64,000 nucleotides of DNA from Bradyrhizobium ivorense (GTDB lineage Bacteria; Pseudomonadota; Alphaproteobacteria; Rhizobiales; Xanthobacteraceae), in contig NZ_CAADFC020000022.1 of NCBI RefSeq assembly GCF_900696085.1, forward strand, positions 1 through 64,000, written 5' to 3'. The notes beneath the pieces are model-generated. The model did not search any database. It was not told the DNA's origin and was given only the letters and a program-made list of their open reading frames with translations. Both the position numbers and the translations under genes were made by a program. Shown piece by piece: positions 33,649 to 40,923 of the stretch (the stretch's first letter is position 1; every line of letters begins with the position of its first letter).

Positions 33649-34570
33649 TGGTCCGACTAACGTCCGCTTGGGTCATTTTCGACGGACTCAACGAGGGCTG
33701 TCGCTAGCTGAAGCTTTGCCCAGAGAGCGCCGAGCCAGGCCAGAAGCGTTGCGCTTGGACCGCCCCCCATGATTCAAACTCCCAAACCGGGGGGACGAAT
33801 CATGCGCTACGAACTCGCCGACTATGAATGGCTTGCCATCAAGCCGATGCTGCCAAACAAGCCTCGTGGCGTTCCTCGGGTAAACGACCGACGTGTTTTA
33901 AACGGCATCTTCTGGGTCCTGCGATCCGGGCACCTTGGCGCGATCTGCCGGATCATTTTGGCCCTTACACGACCTGCTATAACCGTTTCGTCCGTTGGCG
34001 GCGGGCTGGTGTCTGGGGCCGCATCATAGACGCACTTGCCACTGCTCATGATGCCGCTGTCCAGATGATCGACACATCTATTGTCCGCGTGCACCAGCAT
34101 GGAGCCTGCGTTACGAGAAACCAGCGCCAATCGATGGGAAGGTCACGCGGCGGTTCGACGAGCAAAATTCATGCGGTGGTCGATAGCAATGGTCTGCCGG
34201 TACGGCTGGCGCTGAGCCCCGGTGAGGCGCACGACGTTCGACTAGCCGGAAAACTGCTGTCTCGTCTGAAATCCGGGGCAATGTTACTCGCCGACCGTGG
34301 CTATGACGCCGACTGGATCAGAGAACTTGCGATGAAGAAGGGGGCGTGGGCCAACATCCAGCCAAAGAGCAATCGCAGCGATCCGATCTGCTTCAGCCCG
34401 TATCTCTATCGCGCTCGCAACCAGGTCGAGCGGTTCTTCAACAGGATCAAACAGTGCCGTCGCGTGGCAACTCGCGATGACAAGCTGGCAGCGAACTATC
34501 TTGCTTTCGTTCAGCTCGCCTCGATCAGGCTATGGCTTCGCGTTAATGAGTCCACGTCCTAGTCGGACCA
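33649..34570 (+). mobile_element. IS5-type insertion sequence
   Basis: A 922-bp element is inferred from an 11-bp inverted repeat: TGGTCCGACTA at 33649-33659 and TAGTCGGACCA at 34560-34570. The right copy contains the transposase stop codon. The length fits the IS5 family (IS427 subgroup, 0.8-1 kb). No target-site duplication is obvious. An extra partial copy of the end (CCTAGTCGG) at about 33590 hints at an earlier insertion or a misplaced left end. Confidence 0.65.
33802..34562 (+). CDS. IS5-family transposase, two frames joined by a -1 shift
   Basis: The first frame starts at 33802 ('MRYELADYEWLAIKPML') and would end at 34029. The second frame carries the rest ('APWRDLPDHFGPYTTCYNRF', the catalytic 'MIDTSIVRVHQ' and 'ADRGYDADWI', and 'ERFFNRIKQCRRVAT'), ending at 34562. 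Homology continues smoothly if one steps back a base at GGG (33928-33930). Many IS5/IS427 elements use a programmed frameshift. The alternative is loss of one G from a GGGG run, which would inactivate the element. The full DDE domain (DUF4096 plus Transposase_11) is otherwise intact. Confidence 0.85.
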
Positions 34571-34637
34571 CAGGCCCGCTTCGCCTCTCCCGGTTGCGGG
34601 ACGCGGGGCGAGCCTGGGTTCGGAATAGTAGAATAAT

Positions 34638-34655
34638 ACCGCTGTTTTGCCCGAA
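34638..34655. repeat. 18-bp sequence shared with 36658-36675
   Basis: ACCGCTGTTTTGCCCGAA occurs here, downstream of the IS and before pepT, and again upstream of the tRNA-Asp gene. Both copies are followed within about 25 bp by 'ACTT(T)GCAT'-like sequence. It is probably a dispersed non-coding repeat. Confidence 0.6.
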
Positions 34656-34758
34656 CGGCTACTTTGCATGGGGTTGTTTTCGCTGGTTTGGCGGTGCGCC
34701 CTGCGACGGCGAGCGCGTGTGGCGGTCAGCCCTGGTTCCAACCTGACTTCGTCGCGCC

Positions 34759-36015
34759 CTAGGCCCGCTCTTCCCAGATCATCGCCAGGTGGACGATGGT
34801 CTGCACCGCCTTCTCCATGTCCTGGCGGCTGATCCATTCGAGCCGGGAATGGAAGGCGTGCTCGCCGGCGAAAATGTTGGGGCAGGGCAGTCCCATGAAC
34901 GACAGCCGCGAGCCGTCGGTGCCGCCGCGGATTGAGGTCTTCACCGGGGTCAGGCCGGCGCGCTTGATCGCCTCGATCGCGTTGGCGACGACCTCGGGAT
35001 GGCGGTCGATCACCTCTTTCATGTTGCGGTACTGCTGCTTGACCTCCATGCGATAGCTCGAGCGCGGATAGGCCGTCATGACGTCCTTCACGATGGTCTC
35101 GAGCAGCGCCTCCTTCTGCTTCAGGCCGACCTCGGTGAAGTCGCGCACGATGAAGTCGATCCGCGCCTTCTCCAGCGCGCCCGAGATCGCGACCGGATGC
35201 AGAAAGCCCTCCTTGCCCTCGGTGGTCTCGGGCGAGCAGGTGTCCTTCGGCAGGCGGTCGACGATCGCGGCCGCGATCTTGATCGCGTGCTCCATCTTGC
35301 CCTTGGCGAAGCCCGGATGGGTGGCGACGCCCTCGATCATGATGCTGGCGCCGTCGGCGGAGAAGGTCTCGTCCTCGATATGGCCGGCGCTTTCGCCGTC
35401 CATGGTGTAGCCGAAATCGGCGCCGAGCTTTTTGATGTCGACCTTGTCGACGCCGCGGCCGATCTCCTCGTCCGGCGTGAACAGGATCTTGATGGTGCCG
35501 TGCTTGATCTGCGGGTTGCTGACCAGGAAATGCGCGGCATCCATGATCTCGGCGAGGCCGGCCTTGTTGTCGGCGCCGAGCAGGGTGGTGCCGTCGGTGG
35601 TGATGATGTCGTTGCCGATCTGCTCGGCCAACGCCGCATGCTCGGCGGCGCGGATCACCTGGGTGGAATCGGCCGGCAGCACGATGTCGCCGCCGCGGTA
35701 GTTTTTCACGATCTGCGGCCTGACGTCCTTGCCGGTGCAGTCGGGCGAGGTGTCCATATGCGAGCAGAAGCAGATCACCGGCACCGTCTTGTCGGTGTTG
35801 GCCGGGATCGTGGCGTAGACATAGCCGTGCTCGTCGAGATGGGCGTCCGCCAGTCCCATCGCCTGCAGCTCGGCGACCAGCAGGCGGCCGAGATTCTTCT
35901 GCTTCTCGGTCGAGGGGCAGGTCGGCGAATCGGGATCGGACTGGGTGTCGATCACGACGTAGCGCAGGAAGCGCTCGGTGACGGTGTGCTTGAAGTCGAG
36001 GACCGGTGCCAGCAT
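34759..36015 (-). CDS. pepT: Peptidase T (tripeptide aminopeptidase)
   Basis: The protein has 418 residues from the ATG at 36015 (MLAPVLDFKHTVTERFLRY); the start 57 bp upstream lies in a repeat and is rejected. It removes N-terminal residues from tripeptides in the cytoplasm and is a zinc M20 enzyme. Metal and catalytic motifs are 'ICFCSHMDTSPD' near residue 80, 'TTLLGADNKAGLAEIMDAA' near 140, 'ILFTPDEEIGRGV' near 175 and 'GEHAFHSRLEWIS' near 385. Length and motifs are as in E. coli PepT. Confidence 0.93.
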   Translation of the reverse strand: MLAPVLDFKHTVTERFLRYVVIDTQSDPDSPTCPSTEKQKNLGRLLVAELQAMGLADAHLDEHGYVYATIPANTDKTVPVICFCSHMDTSPDCTGKDVRPQIVKNYRGGDIVLPADSTQVIRAAEHAALAEQIGNDIITTDGTTLLGADNKAGLAEIMDAAHFLVSNPQIKHGTIKILFTPDEEIGRGVDKVDIKKLGADFGYTMDGESAGHIEDETFSADGASIMIEGVATHPGFAKGKMEHAIKIAAAIVDRLPKDTCSPETTEGKEGFLHPVAISGALEKARIDFIVRDFTEVGLKQKEALLETIVKDVMTAYPRSSYRMEVKQQYRNMKEVIDRHPEVVANAIEAIKRAGLTPVKTSIRGGTDGSRLSFMGLPCPNIFAGEHAFHSRLEWISRQDMEKAVQTIVHLAMIWEERA

Positions 36016-36042
36016 GAAAACCGCGCAAAGGATGAGGGGGTA

Positions 36043-36078
36043 ACGTTTTCGAGCGAAGGCGGTTCGCGTCAAACGTGT
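36043..36078. repeat. Shortened copy of the GCGTTTTCGAGCGAAG repeat
   Basis: ACGTTTTCGAGCGAAGG-CGGTTCGCGTCAAACGTG matches the copy at 24926-24970 but lacks about seven internal bases. It lies just upstream of the pepT start codon. Confidence 0.6.
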
Positions 36079-36110
36079 CGAAGCCAGGAATATACCGGCT
36101 CTCTAACAGA

Positions 36111-36154
36111 AAAGCGCCATTCCGGGGCCGCGTCGCGGGCCGGAATGACGCTTT
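36111..36154. repeat. Short palindromic repeat / terminator between pepT and HU genes
   Basis: AAAGCGCCATTCCGGGGCC...GGCCGGAATGACGCTTT is an imperfect inverted repeat with the same core (CATTCCGG/CCGGAATG) as the longer elements at 16649 and 26019. It lies 23 bp beyond the HU gene stop on the minus strand and likely serves as its terminator. Confidence 0.65.
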
Positions 36155-36176
36155 GTTTAGCGGGTGGTGAAGCAGC

Positions 36177-36476
36177 CTAGACGGCTTCCTTCAGCTCCTT
36201 GGCGGCACGGAAGGCGACCTTCTTGCTGGCCTTGATGTGGATCTGCTCGCCGGTCGCCGGATTGCGGCCCATGCGGGCGGCGCGCTTGCGGACCTGGAGG
36301 ATGCCGAGGCCGACGATCCTGATCCGCTCGCCCTTCTTCAGGTGCTTGGTGATCCGCGTGACCATGTCGGTCAGGATCGCCTCGGCCTGCTTCTTGGACA
36401 GCTCCTGCTCTTCGGCGATCGCCGCCGCCAGATGCTTCAGCGTGATCGTCGCCGGGGTCGCTGCTTTCTTCGCCAT
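36177..36476 (-). CDS. HU-family DNA-binding protein
   Basis: The protein has 99 residues from the ATG at 36476, with an AGGAGGG ribosome site. The HU/IHF signature is present: a helical dimer part 'LKHLAAAIAEEQELSKKQAEAIL', then 'IVGLGILQVRKRAARMGRNPATGEQI', the beta-arm with conserved GRNP, and 'VAFRAAKELK'. It wraps and bends DNA as part of the nucleoid. The N-terminus 'MAKKAATPATI' is longer and more basic than HupB of E. coli. Confidence 0.9.
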   Translation of the reverse strand: MAKKAATPATITLKHLAAAIAEEQELSKKQAEAILTDMVTRITKHLKKGERIRIVGLGILQVRKRAARMGRNPATGEQIHIKASKKVAFRAAKELKEAV

Positions 36477-36510
36477 GTGTCCCTCCTCGTTGCTGAATGG
36501 CTGGATTGGT

Positions 36511-36549
36511 GTTTTCGCGCGAATGGCAAACCCGTTCGCGTCAGCAAAA
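36511..36549. repeat. Diverged copy of the GCGTTTTCGAGCGAAG repeat
   Basis: GTTTTCGCGCGAATGGCAAACCCGTTCGCGT retains the two arms (GTTTTCG.GCGAA and GTTCGCGT) of the element at 24926-24970. It lies upstream of the HU-like gene. Confidence 0.5.
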
Positions 36550-36657
36550 TCCGTCTGCAAGAGTCCTGAAACCACCAGTTATGAACAGGGTCAGCGCCTA
36601 GGCCGGCTCAGGAAACCAAGACGTATCAGGCCTTATTTGATTCGGGGCTTTGCCGAC

Positions 36658-36675
36658 ACCGCTGTTTTGCCCGAA
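36658..36675. repeat. 18-bp sequence shared with 34638-34655
   Basis: This is the second copy of ACCGCTGTTTTGCCCGAA, in the leader region between the HU-like gene and the tRNA. Confidence 0.6.
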
Positions 36676-36739
36676 AATAGGGCGCAACTTGCATCGCCGG
36701 CGCAAAAACGCCTGTCCCGTGCGGACTTCCGCAACGTCC

Positions 36740-36768
36740 TTGACTAACGAGATGAGGACCATTATGCC
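36740..36768 (+). promoter_or_regulatory. Candidate promoter of tRNA-Asp
   Basis: TTGACT (36740-36745) and TATGCC (36763-36768) are 17 bases apart. They would start transcription about 30 bp before the tRNA. The -35 is good and the -10 weak. Confidence 0.45.
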
Positions 36769-36805
36769 CTCGGTCCTGCGCGGATCAATCCGATGATCGG
36801 CATCC

Positions 36806-36882
36806 GCGGGAGTAGCTCAGTTGGTTAGAGCGCCGCCCTGTCACGGCGGAGGCCGCGGGTTCGAGTCCCGTCTCTCGCGCCA
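36806..36882 (+). tRNA. tRNA-Asp (anticodon GTC)
   Basis: A complete 77-nt cloverleaf is present. The acceptor GCGGGAG pairs with CTCTCGC (one G-U pair), the D-arm is GCTC..GAGC, the anticodon loop is CTGTCAC giving GTC, the T-arm is GCGGGTTCGAGTCCCGT, and CCA is encoded. Confidence 0.96.
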
Positions 36883-36958
36883 TATTTTCAACGGCTTAGC
36901 CCAAGTTCCAGCTTTGAGAAGTGTCACAAGGGACGGGCACTCCGACGCCAGGCAGACA

Positions 36959-38149
36959 GTGTTGCGTCCGCCGAGGGGCGTGCTGGTCGGCGGACTGATC
37001 ACGTCGATCTATGCGCTGACAGTTCTGCTCACGACCATTCCCTATCCCGGCAAGATCGGGGTCAACTACAATACCCTCGGCACCGACTGGATGGTGTTCT
37101 ACGGTGCCATCCGCTCGGTGCTGGATGGCCACGCATCGCTGATTTTCGATGCCGAGCGCTTCACCGATTTCCTCAACGCGGCTTTTGCCGGTTGGCTCTC
37201 CAAGCCGCTCGACCTGCGGCCATGGGCCTATCCGCCAAGCTTTCTGCTGCTGTTGCTGCCATTTGCCCCGCTCGGCTTCTTTGCCTCCTATGTTGCGTTC
37301 CAGCTCGCGACCGCCGGCCTGCTGGCTGTCGCGCTGCGGTTCAGAGCGGATGACCGGGCGACATCCGAAGTCCTGCTTGCGATCGTCCTGCTCTGTCCTG
37401 CGGCCTTCATCAATGTGATCGATGGCCAAGCGGTCTTTCTGGTGGCCGCGTTGATTGTCGGCGGACTGCGCCTGCTCGAGTCTCGTCCCGTGCTGGGGGG
37501 ATTGATCCTCGGATTGCTGACCTTCAAGCCGCAGTTCTGCATTCTGGTGCCGCTGGCCTTGATCGCCGCCGGGCAATGGCGCGCCTTCTGGGCCGCCGGC
37601 CTGTCCGCGTTGGCCCTGGCGGCTGCGAGCGGGGCGATATTCGGATGGGAGCTCTGGCTGCGCTGGTTTCCCCTGATGGTCGAGAATCTGACCGGCTCCA
37701 ACACCAAATGGATCGAGGTCGGCAGGATATGGGGCAACAGTGTCTATACGTGCGCGATGCTGCTTGGCGCGCCGCAGGGCCTGGCGTCCGGGCTCCAGCT
37801 GCTCGCAGCCTTGTTTGCCGCGGCCTCCGTTGTGATCGCGTTCCGGTCTCAGCTGGGCGTGAGAGAGAAGATGGCGGTCTTTCTGGCCGCCACGCTGCTC
37901 GCGGCGCCGCACTCCGGACCCTACGATCAAGAACTGCTCATGCTGGCCGCAGTCCTTTGGCTGACGGTGTTGGATGCGCCGCGCCCGCCGCTGTGGTGCT
38001 GGACGTTGGCGCTATTGATCTGGCTGGTGCCATTGGTCAGCCCGCCCGTTCTGATCCCGGTGAGCAGGCCCGCGCCGCTGCTGACGGTGGCGCTGATCGT
38101 GCTCGTGCTTCACCGTCGGCCGGTGCTCGTTCACAACGCCAGCCAGTGA
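36959..38149 (+). CDS. Multi-pass membrane glycosyltransferase-like protein (GT87/DUF2029)
   Basis: About 396 residues are encoded from a GTG at 36959. The true start is uncertain because the frame stays open back through the tRNA and has alternative TTG/GTG codons at 36914, 36962 and 36980. There are roughly ten membrane helices. 'LGTDWMVFYGAIRSVLDG' after the first helix carries the acidic D-x-x-x-F/Y motif of GT87/DUF2029 mannosyltransferases, and 'WAYPPSFLLLLLPFAPLG' and 'LTFKPQFCILVPLALIA' are also family-like. It probably uses polyprenyl-phosphate sugars in envelope glycan synthesis. It converges with the membrane protein gene at 38168. Confidence 0.75.
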   Translation: MLRPPRGVLVGGLITSIYALTVLLTTIPYPGKIGVNYNTLGTDWMVFYGAIRSVLDGHASLIFDAERFTDFLNAAFAGWLSKPLDLRPWAYPPSFLLLLLPFAPLGFFASYVAFQLATAGLLAVALRFRADDRATSEVLLAIVLLCPAAFINVIDGQAVFLVAALIVGGLRLLESRPVLGGLILGLLTFKPQFCILVPLALIAAGQWRAFWAAGLSALALAAASGAIFGWELWLRWFPLMVENLTGSNTKWIEVGRIWGNSVYTCAMLLGAPQGLASGLQLLAALFAAASVVIAFRSQLGVREKMAVFLAATLLAAPHSGPYDQELLMLAAVLWLTVLDAPRPPLWCWTLALLIWLVPLVSPPVLIPVSRPAPLLTVALIVLVLHRRPVLVHNASQ

Positions 38150-38167
38150 AGCTCGGGCGGCGTGGAC

Positions 38168-39523
38168 TCAAGCTCCGATCCCTGTTCCCTGAGAACTCCG
38201 CTGCGCCGTCGGCGACGACCAGGACGCTGCAAGACCAACAGCACTGATCGGCCGGGCGATCGGTTCGGGGCTGTGGGAAATTTCGGGACGCCATTCGGGC
38301 GTCAGCCACCACAGCAGGAACAGCACGGCCACTCCGTTCGACAGCATGCTGGTGGTGAGCGGCACGTTCAGGATCGCCTGGACCGCGATGCCGGACGAGA
38401 CCGCGACGAAGCGCGGCGACAGATGGCGCGAGGCGATCGAGCCGACCGACAGGATCAGGCCGCAGACGAACGCTGCGACCGGTGCGAAGGCAATGCCGAC
38501 CGACGCAATGCCTTCGGTGGCGAGGAAGGAGGCGTTGAAATTGCCGTCGCGATAGACCGCCGCAAGCGTCGGTCCGAGCTCGCCATAGGCGCAGCCGTGC
38601 AGATGTCGCAGGACGGATACCTGGCAGAAATGCGTCAGCTCGCGGCGCGCGAAGAAGTCGGCATAGTGATCAAGCGCCAGCGAGGGGATCGCGATGAAGC
38701 GCAGGTTGATGGCGCTGAATACGACGTAGCTCTTGTCCGGGAGGACGAAGAAGGCGGCGAGACCGATCATGATCGGCACAAGAAATGCCAGCACCGTTGC
38801 GAGCCGCGGGTCGAAGCGGCCGAACAGCCAGAACAGAAACGGCAGCCAGATCGGCAACAGCAGAATGGTCTTGTTGTTGACGACAGGATAGAAGCAGACC
38901 GCAAACAGCAGCACGCCGATCGCGTGCATCGACTGCCTGCGCGTCGCAAAATGCGCGAACAGATACGGCAGCACGGCTCCGATGACGATCCCGGTGAGAT
39001 AGTTCAGCAGCGCCGGTCGCGTCACGATGTTGCGAGCTGCGCCGTAGGGATCGCCGAGGCTGGCCCCGTAGGACAGGTCGGCAATCAGCACGGCGAACGC
39101 CGTCCCGAGCAGCAGCATCACGATGCGACGCAACACGGCTTCCGACAGCTCGGGTCGCCAGATCGGGATATCCTGGAACAGGAGCGGGATGATCACCGCG
39201 GCCAGCGCGGCGATCATGGCCCAGCGCGCGATCGCATGGGGATAGTCGAACGCGCTGAAATGGCTGAGCCAGACGAAGCCAAACACCGCCGACAGCAGCG
39301 CGAAGGCGACGATGTAGCCGAAGCTAAATCGTCCGGCGACAAACGCCGGAATGAAGGCGAGCATGATCGCGGTGCCGAGCACGGCCTGCGCAGTGAAATT
39401 GTCGGAGCGCCAGAAATGCATCGCGGGAAACGCGTGCCCGCAGGCGATCATCGACACGATGCTGACGACGAAAAATCCGAGAAGTGAACTTCCGACAATC
39501 AGGTCGTCTTGCGTCAGTTTCAT
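38168..39523 (-). CDS. Large multi-pass membrane protein, possibly a polysaccharide polymerase
   Basis: The protein has 451 residues with about eleven predicted membrane helices, no signal peptide and no recognised enzyme motif. A longer loop lies near residues 270-330 ('HYADFFARRELTHFCQVSVLR'), followed by 'FNASFLATEGIASVGIAFAPVAAFVCGLIL', an arrangement like Wzy/O-antigen polymerase-type proteins, where a large periplasmic loop precedes the last helices. The final 25 residues are Ser/Pro-rich and cytoplasmic or disordered. It converges on the GT87-like gene, which supports but does not prove an envelope-glycan role. Confidence 0.6.
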   Translation of the reverse strand: MKLTQDDLIVGSSLLGFFVVSIVSMIACGHAFPAMHFWRSDNFTAQAVLGTAIMLAFIPAFVAGRFSFGYIVAFALLSAVFGFVWLSHFSAFDYPHAIARWAMIAALAAVIIPLLFQDIPIWRPELSEAVLRRIVMLLLGTAFAVLIADLSYGASLGDPYGAARNIVTRPALLNYLTGIVIGAVLPYLFAHFATRRQSMHAIGVLLFAVCFYPVVNNKTILLLPIWLPFLFWLFGRFDPRLATVLAFLVPIMIGLAAFFVLPDKSYVVFSAINLRFIAIPSLALDHYADFFARRELTHFCQVSVLRHLHGCAYGELGPTLAAVYRDGNFNASFLATEGIASVGIAFAPVAAFVCGLILSVGSIASRHLSPRFVAVSSGIAVQAILNVPLTTSMLSNGVAVLFLLWWLTPEWRPEISHSPEPIARPISAVGLAASWSSPTAQRSSQGTGIGA

Positions 39524-39674
39524 CGGCCGGTCCGATTCCGAAAGCTGCGTGACAGCTAGTCAGCAAAGCTCGGAACCGGGCAAGTTAAACCAGGTTAAGC
39601 TAGGTCTCGTTCTGTGTTGATTTGTTTCTGACTGAAGCGCGACGCGCAGCGACCCGGCGCATCGTCGCACAAGT

Positions 39675-39869
39675 TCAGGCGAAGAACGCGGCGATCGCTG
39701 CGAGGTCGGCTTCCACCGCGGCATCGCCGCGCAGGTTGGCGTCGATGGCACGGCGGCAGGCTTCTACCGTGTGCGCGTCACCCAGTTCGTTGGCGGCATC
39801 GAGGATCGACCAGATCGTGTCGATCGGCACGTTGTCGCTGAGCTGGGCGGCTTTCGGATCTGACAGCAT
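39675..39869 (-). CDS. Small hypothetical protein
   Basis: The protein has 64 acidic, mostly helical residues ('SILDAANELGDAHTVEACRRAID'). No domain is recognised. An AGGACGG ribosome site precedes the ATG, and the start lies 12 bp after the stop of the small zinc-ribbon-like gene, so the two form an operon. Confidence 0.6.
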   Translation of the reverse strand: MLSDPKAAQLSDNVPIDTIWSILDAANELGDAHTVEACRRAIDANLRGDAAVEADLAAIAAFFA

Positions 39870-39881
39870 CGTCCGTCCGTC

Positions 39882-40082
39882 CTAGAATTCGAACAGGTCG
39901 CTGCTGCGCTGCGCCAGCACATGCAGGTCCGCCATCGTGCCGCGGACTGCGCTGCAACGGCGGCATTCGATGATGGTGTCGTCGGACGTATGCGCCGGAT
40001 CGGTCGCCTTGATCGACAAGCCGCCGCAATCGGTACAGACAATCTTGAAACCGGATGAAATGGTTTGCTGCTGCAAATTCAT
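39882..40082 (-). CDS. Small zinc-ribbon-like protein
   Basis: The protein has 66 residues from the ATG at 40082 (MNLQQQTISSGFKIVC). Two CxxC pairs ('IVCTDCGGLSI' and 'IIECRRCSAVRG'), 25 residues apart, suggest a zinc ribbon. No enzyme domain is present. A longer frame to 40169 exists, but the internal Met fits the compact domain. It is the first gene of a two-gene unit with the 64-residue protein. Confidence 0.6.
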   Translation of the reverse strand: MNLQQQTISSGFKIVCTDCGGLSIKATDPAHTSDDTIIECRRCSAVRGTMADLHVLAQRSSDLFEF

Positions 40083-40204
40083 TGTGGCCTGAGCCCCTGT
40101 TGACGCCAACCTTACGGAACAACTTTTAAGACTGGGGTCGCGGAGTGGATCGCAATCGAGCGACCGCATTAGGAGGCAGTTAAGAGTCGCGCCCGGCGAA
40201 ACGC

Positions 40205-40226
40205 AAAAGGCCGCCCAGGGGCGGCC
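40205..40226 (-). terminator. Terminator after the small membrane-protein gene
   Basis: On the minus strand a 7-bp GGCCGCC/GGCGGCC stem with a short loop is followed by TTTTGCG, 28 bp past the stop at 40254. Confidence 0.75.
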
Positions 40227-40253
40227 GTCCTGCTGCCGATGCCTGGAAAACGT

Positions 40254-40457
40254 TTAGCGGACGGTCGAGGTCCCCGACGAGGTGATCGCGACCGGTTTGC
40301 CGGCCTTGATAACCTGGGTGGACTGCGCGGTCTGGGTGAAGTCCGCGTTGTTGCGGGCCGAAATGCCGAGAGCTGCAACCGCGATGCCGGCCACGAGCGC
40401 GACGACCACAATCTTGAGGTGGGTCGAGCGGTCCGCTGAATGGATCGAGTGGTTCAT
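40254..40457 (-). CDS. Small single-span membrane or exported protein
   Basis: The protein has 67 residues with a strong GGAGG ribosome site. The single hydrophobic stretch 'LKIVVVALVAGIAVAALGIS' (about 14-33) is followed by 'TAQSTQVIKAGKPVAITSSG', a Ser/Thr-rich exported tail. Proteins of this size and shape recur in Bradyrhizobium, but no function is known to me. Confidence 0.7.
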   Translation of the reverse strand: MNHSIHSADRSTHLKIVVVALVAGIAVAALGISARNNADFTQTAQSTQVIKAGKPVAITSSGTSTVR

Positions 40458-40647
40458 GATCGCCTCCGGGCGTCTACGCGCCGTCTGTTGCATGGATTCG
40501 TAAGGCCCATCTGTTTCCGGATCGTTTCGTGGGTTCCCCGAAATGGTTTCATCCCGCGGGCGGTTTGGTTTCGCGGGCGGCTTACCGGCGCGGCCGGCGG
40601 CCCGCCAGCTGGCCCAGGCCCAAACCGGGCCTGGGAGAAAAACAGTA

Positions 40648-40830
40648 ATGAAAACAATGGTCATGACCCGCAGGGTGTGCTGGGAACGGGCTCCGCGACG
40701 GTCGCCGCCGCAATGCTTGGTAAACCTGCCCTTGCCGCGGCCGAGTTCGATTTCAAGCTCGGCGTCAACACGCCGGAAACCCATCCGCCAATGTTCCGCC
40801 TCACCGAGGCCGCCGAGGCACGTCGGCGCG
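40648..40830 (+). pseudogene. Remnant of a TRAP-transporter substrate-binding protein (DctP-like)
   Basis: An ATG at 40648 begins 'MKTMVMTRR', and after a one-base shift near the next codons the reading continues 'GVLGTGSATVAAAMLGKPAL', then 'AAAEFDFKLGVNTPETHPP' and 'FRLTEAAEA'. A twin-arginine signal followed by 'F.FKLG.NTPETHP' is the N-terminus of DctP-type periplasmic binding proteins (normally about 330 residues). Only about 55 codons remain, in two frames, and then the similarity ends. It is therefore both frameshifted and truncated. Confidence 0.65.
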
Positions 40831-40923
40831 TTACCTGACGCGTAATCGCACCGGTGATCTCCCTTTGCGATGCTCGGCTCATCGGCAGCGACGGCGCCGA
40901 TCGATCTGCAAGGGAGATACGTG

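Larger units (their letters stand above)
36477..36805. other. Intergenic region between HU-like gene and tRNA-Asp
   Basis: This 329-bp stretch holds the HU promoter side, a diverged GCGTTTTCG-type repeat (36511-36549), the second copy of an 18-bp repeat (36658-36675) and the tRNA promoter (36740-36768). I see no additional gene. Confidence 0.6.

Noticed and set aside
36821..36958. In-frame extension of the GT87-like gene back into the tRNA
   Set aside because: The start would lie within tRNA-Asp, and the added residues are tRNA-derived, not protein-like.
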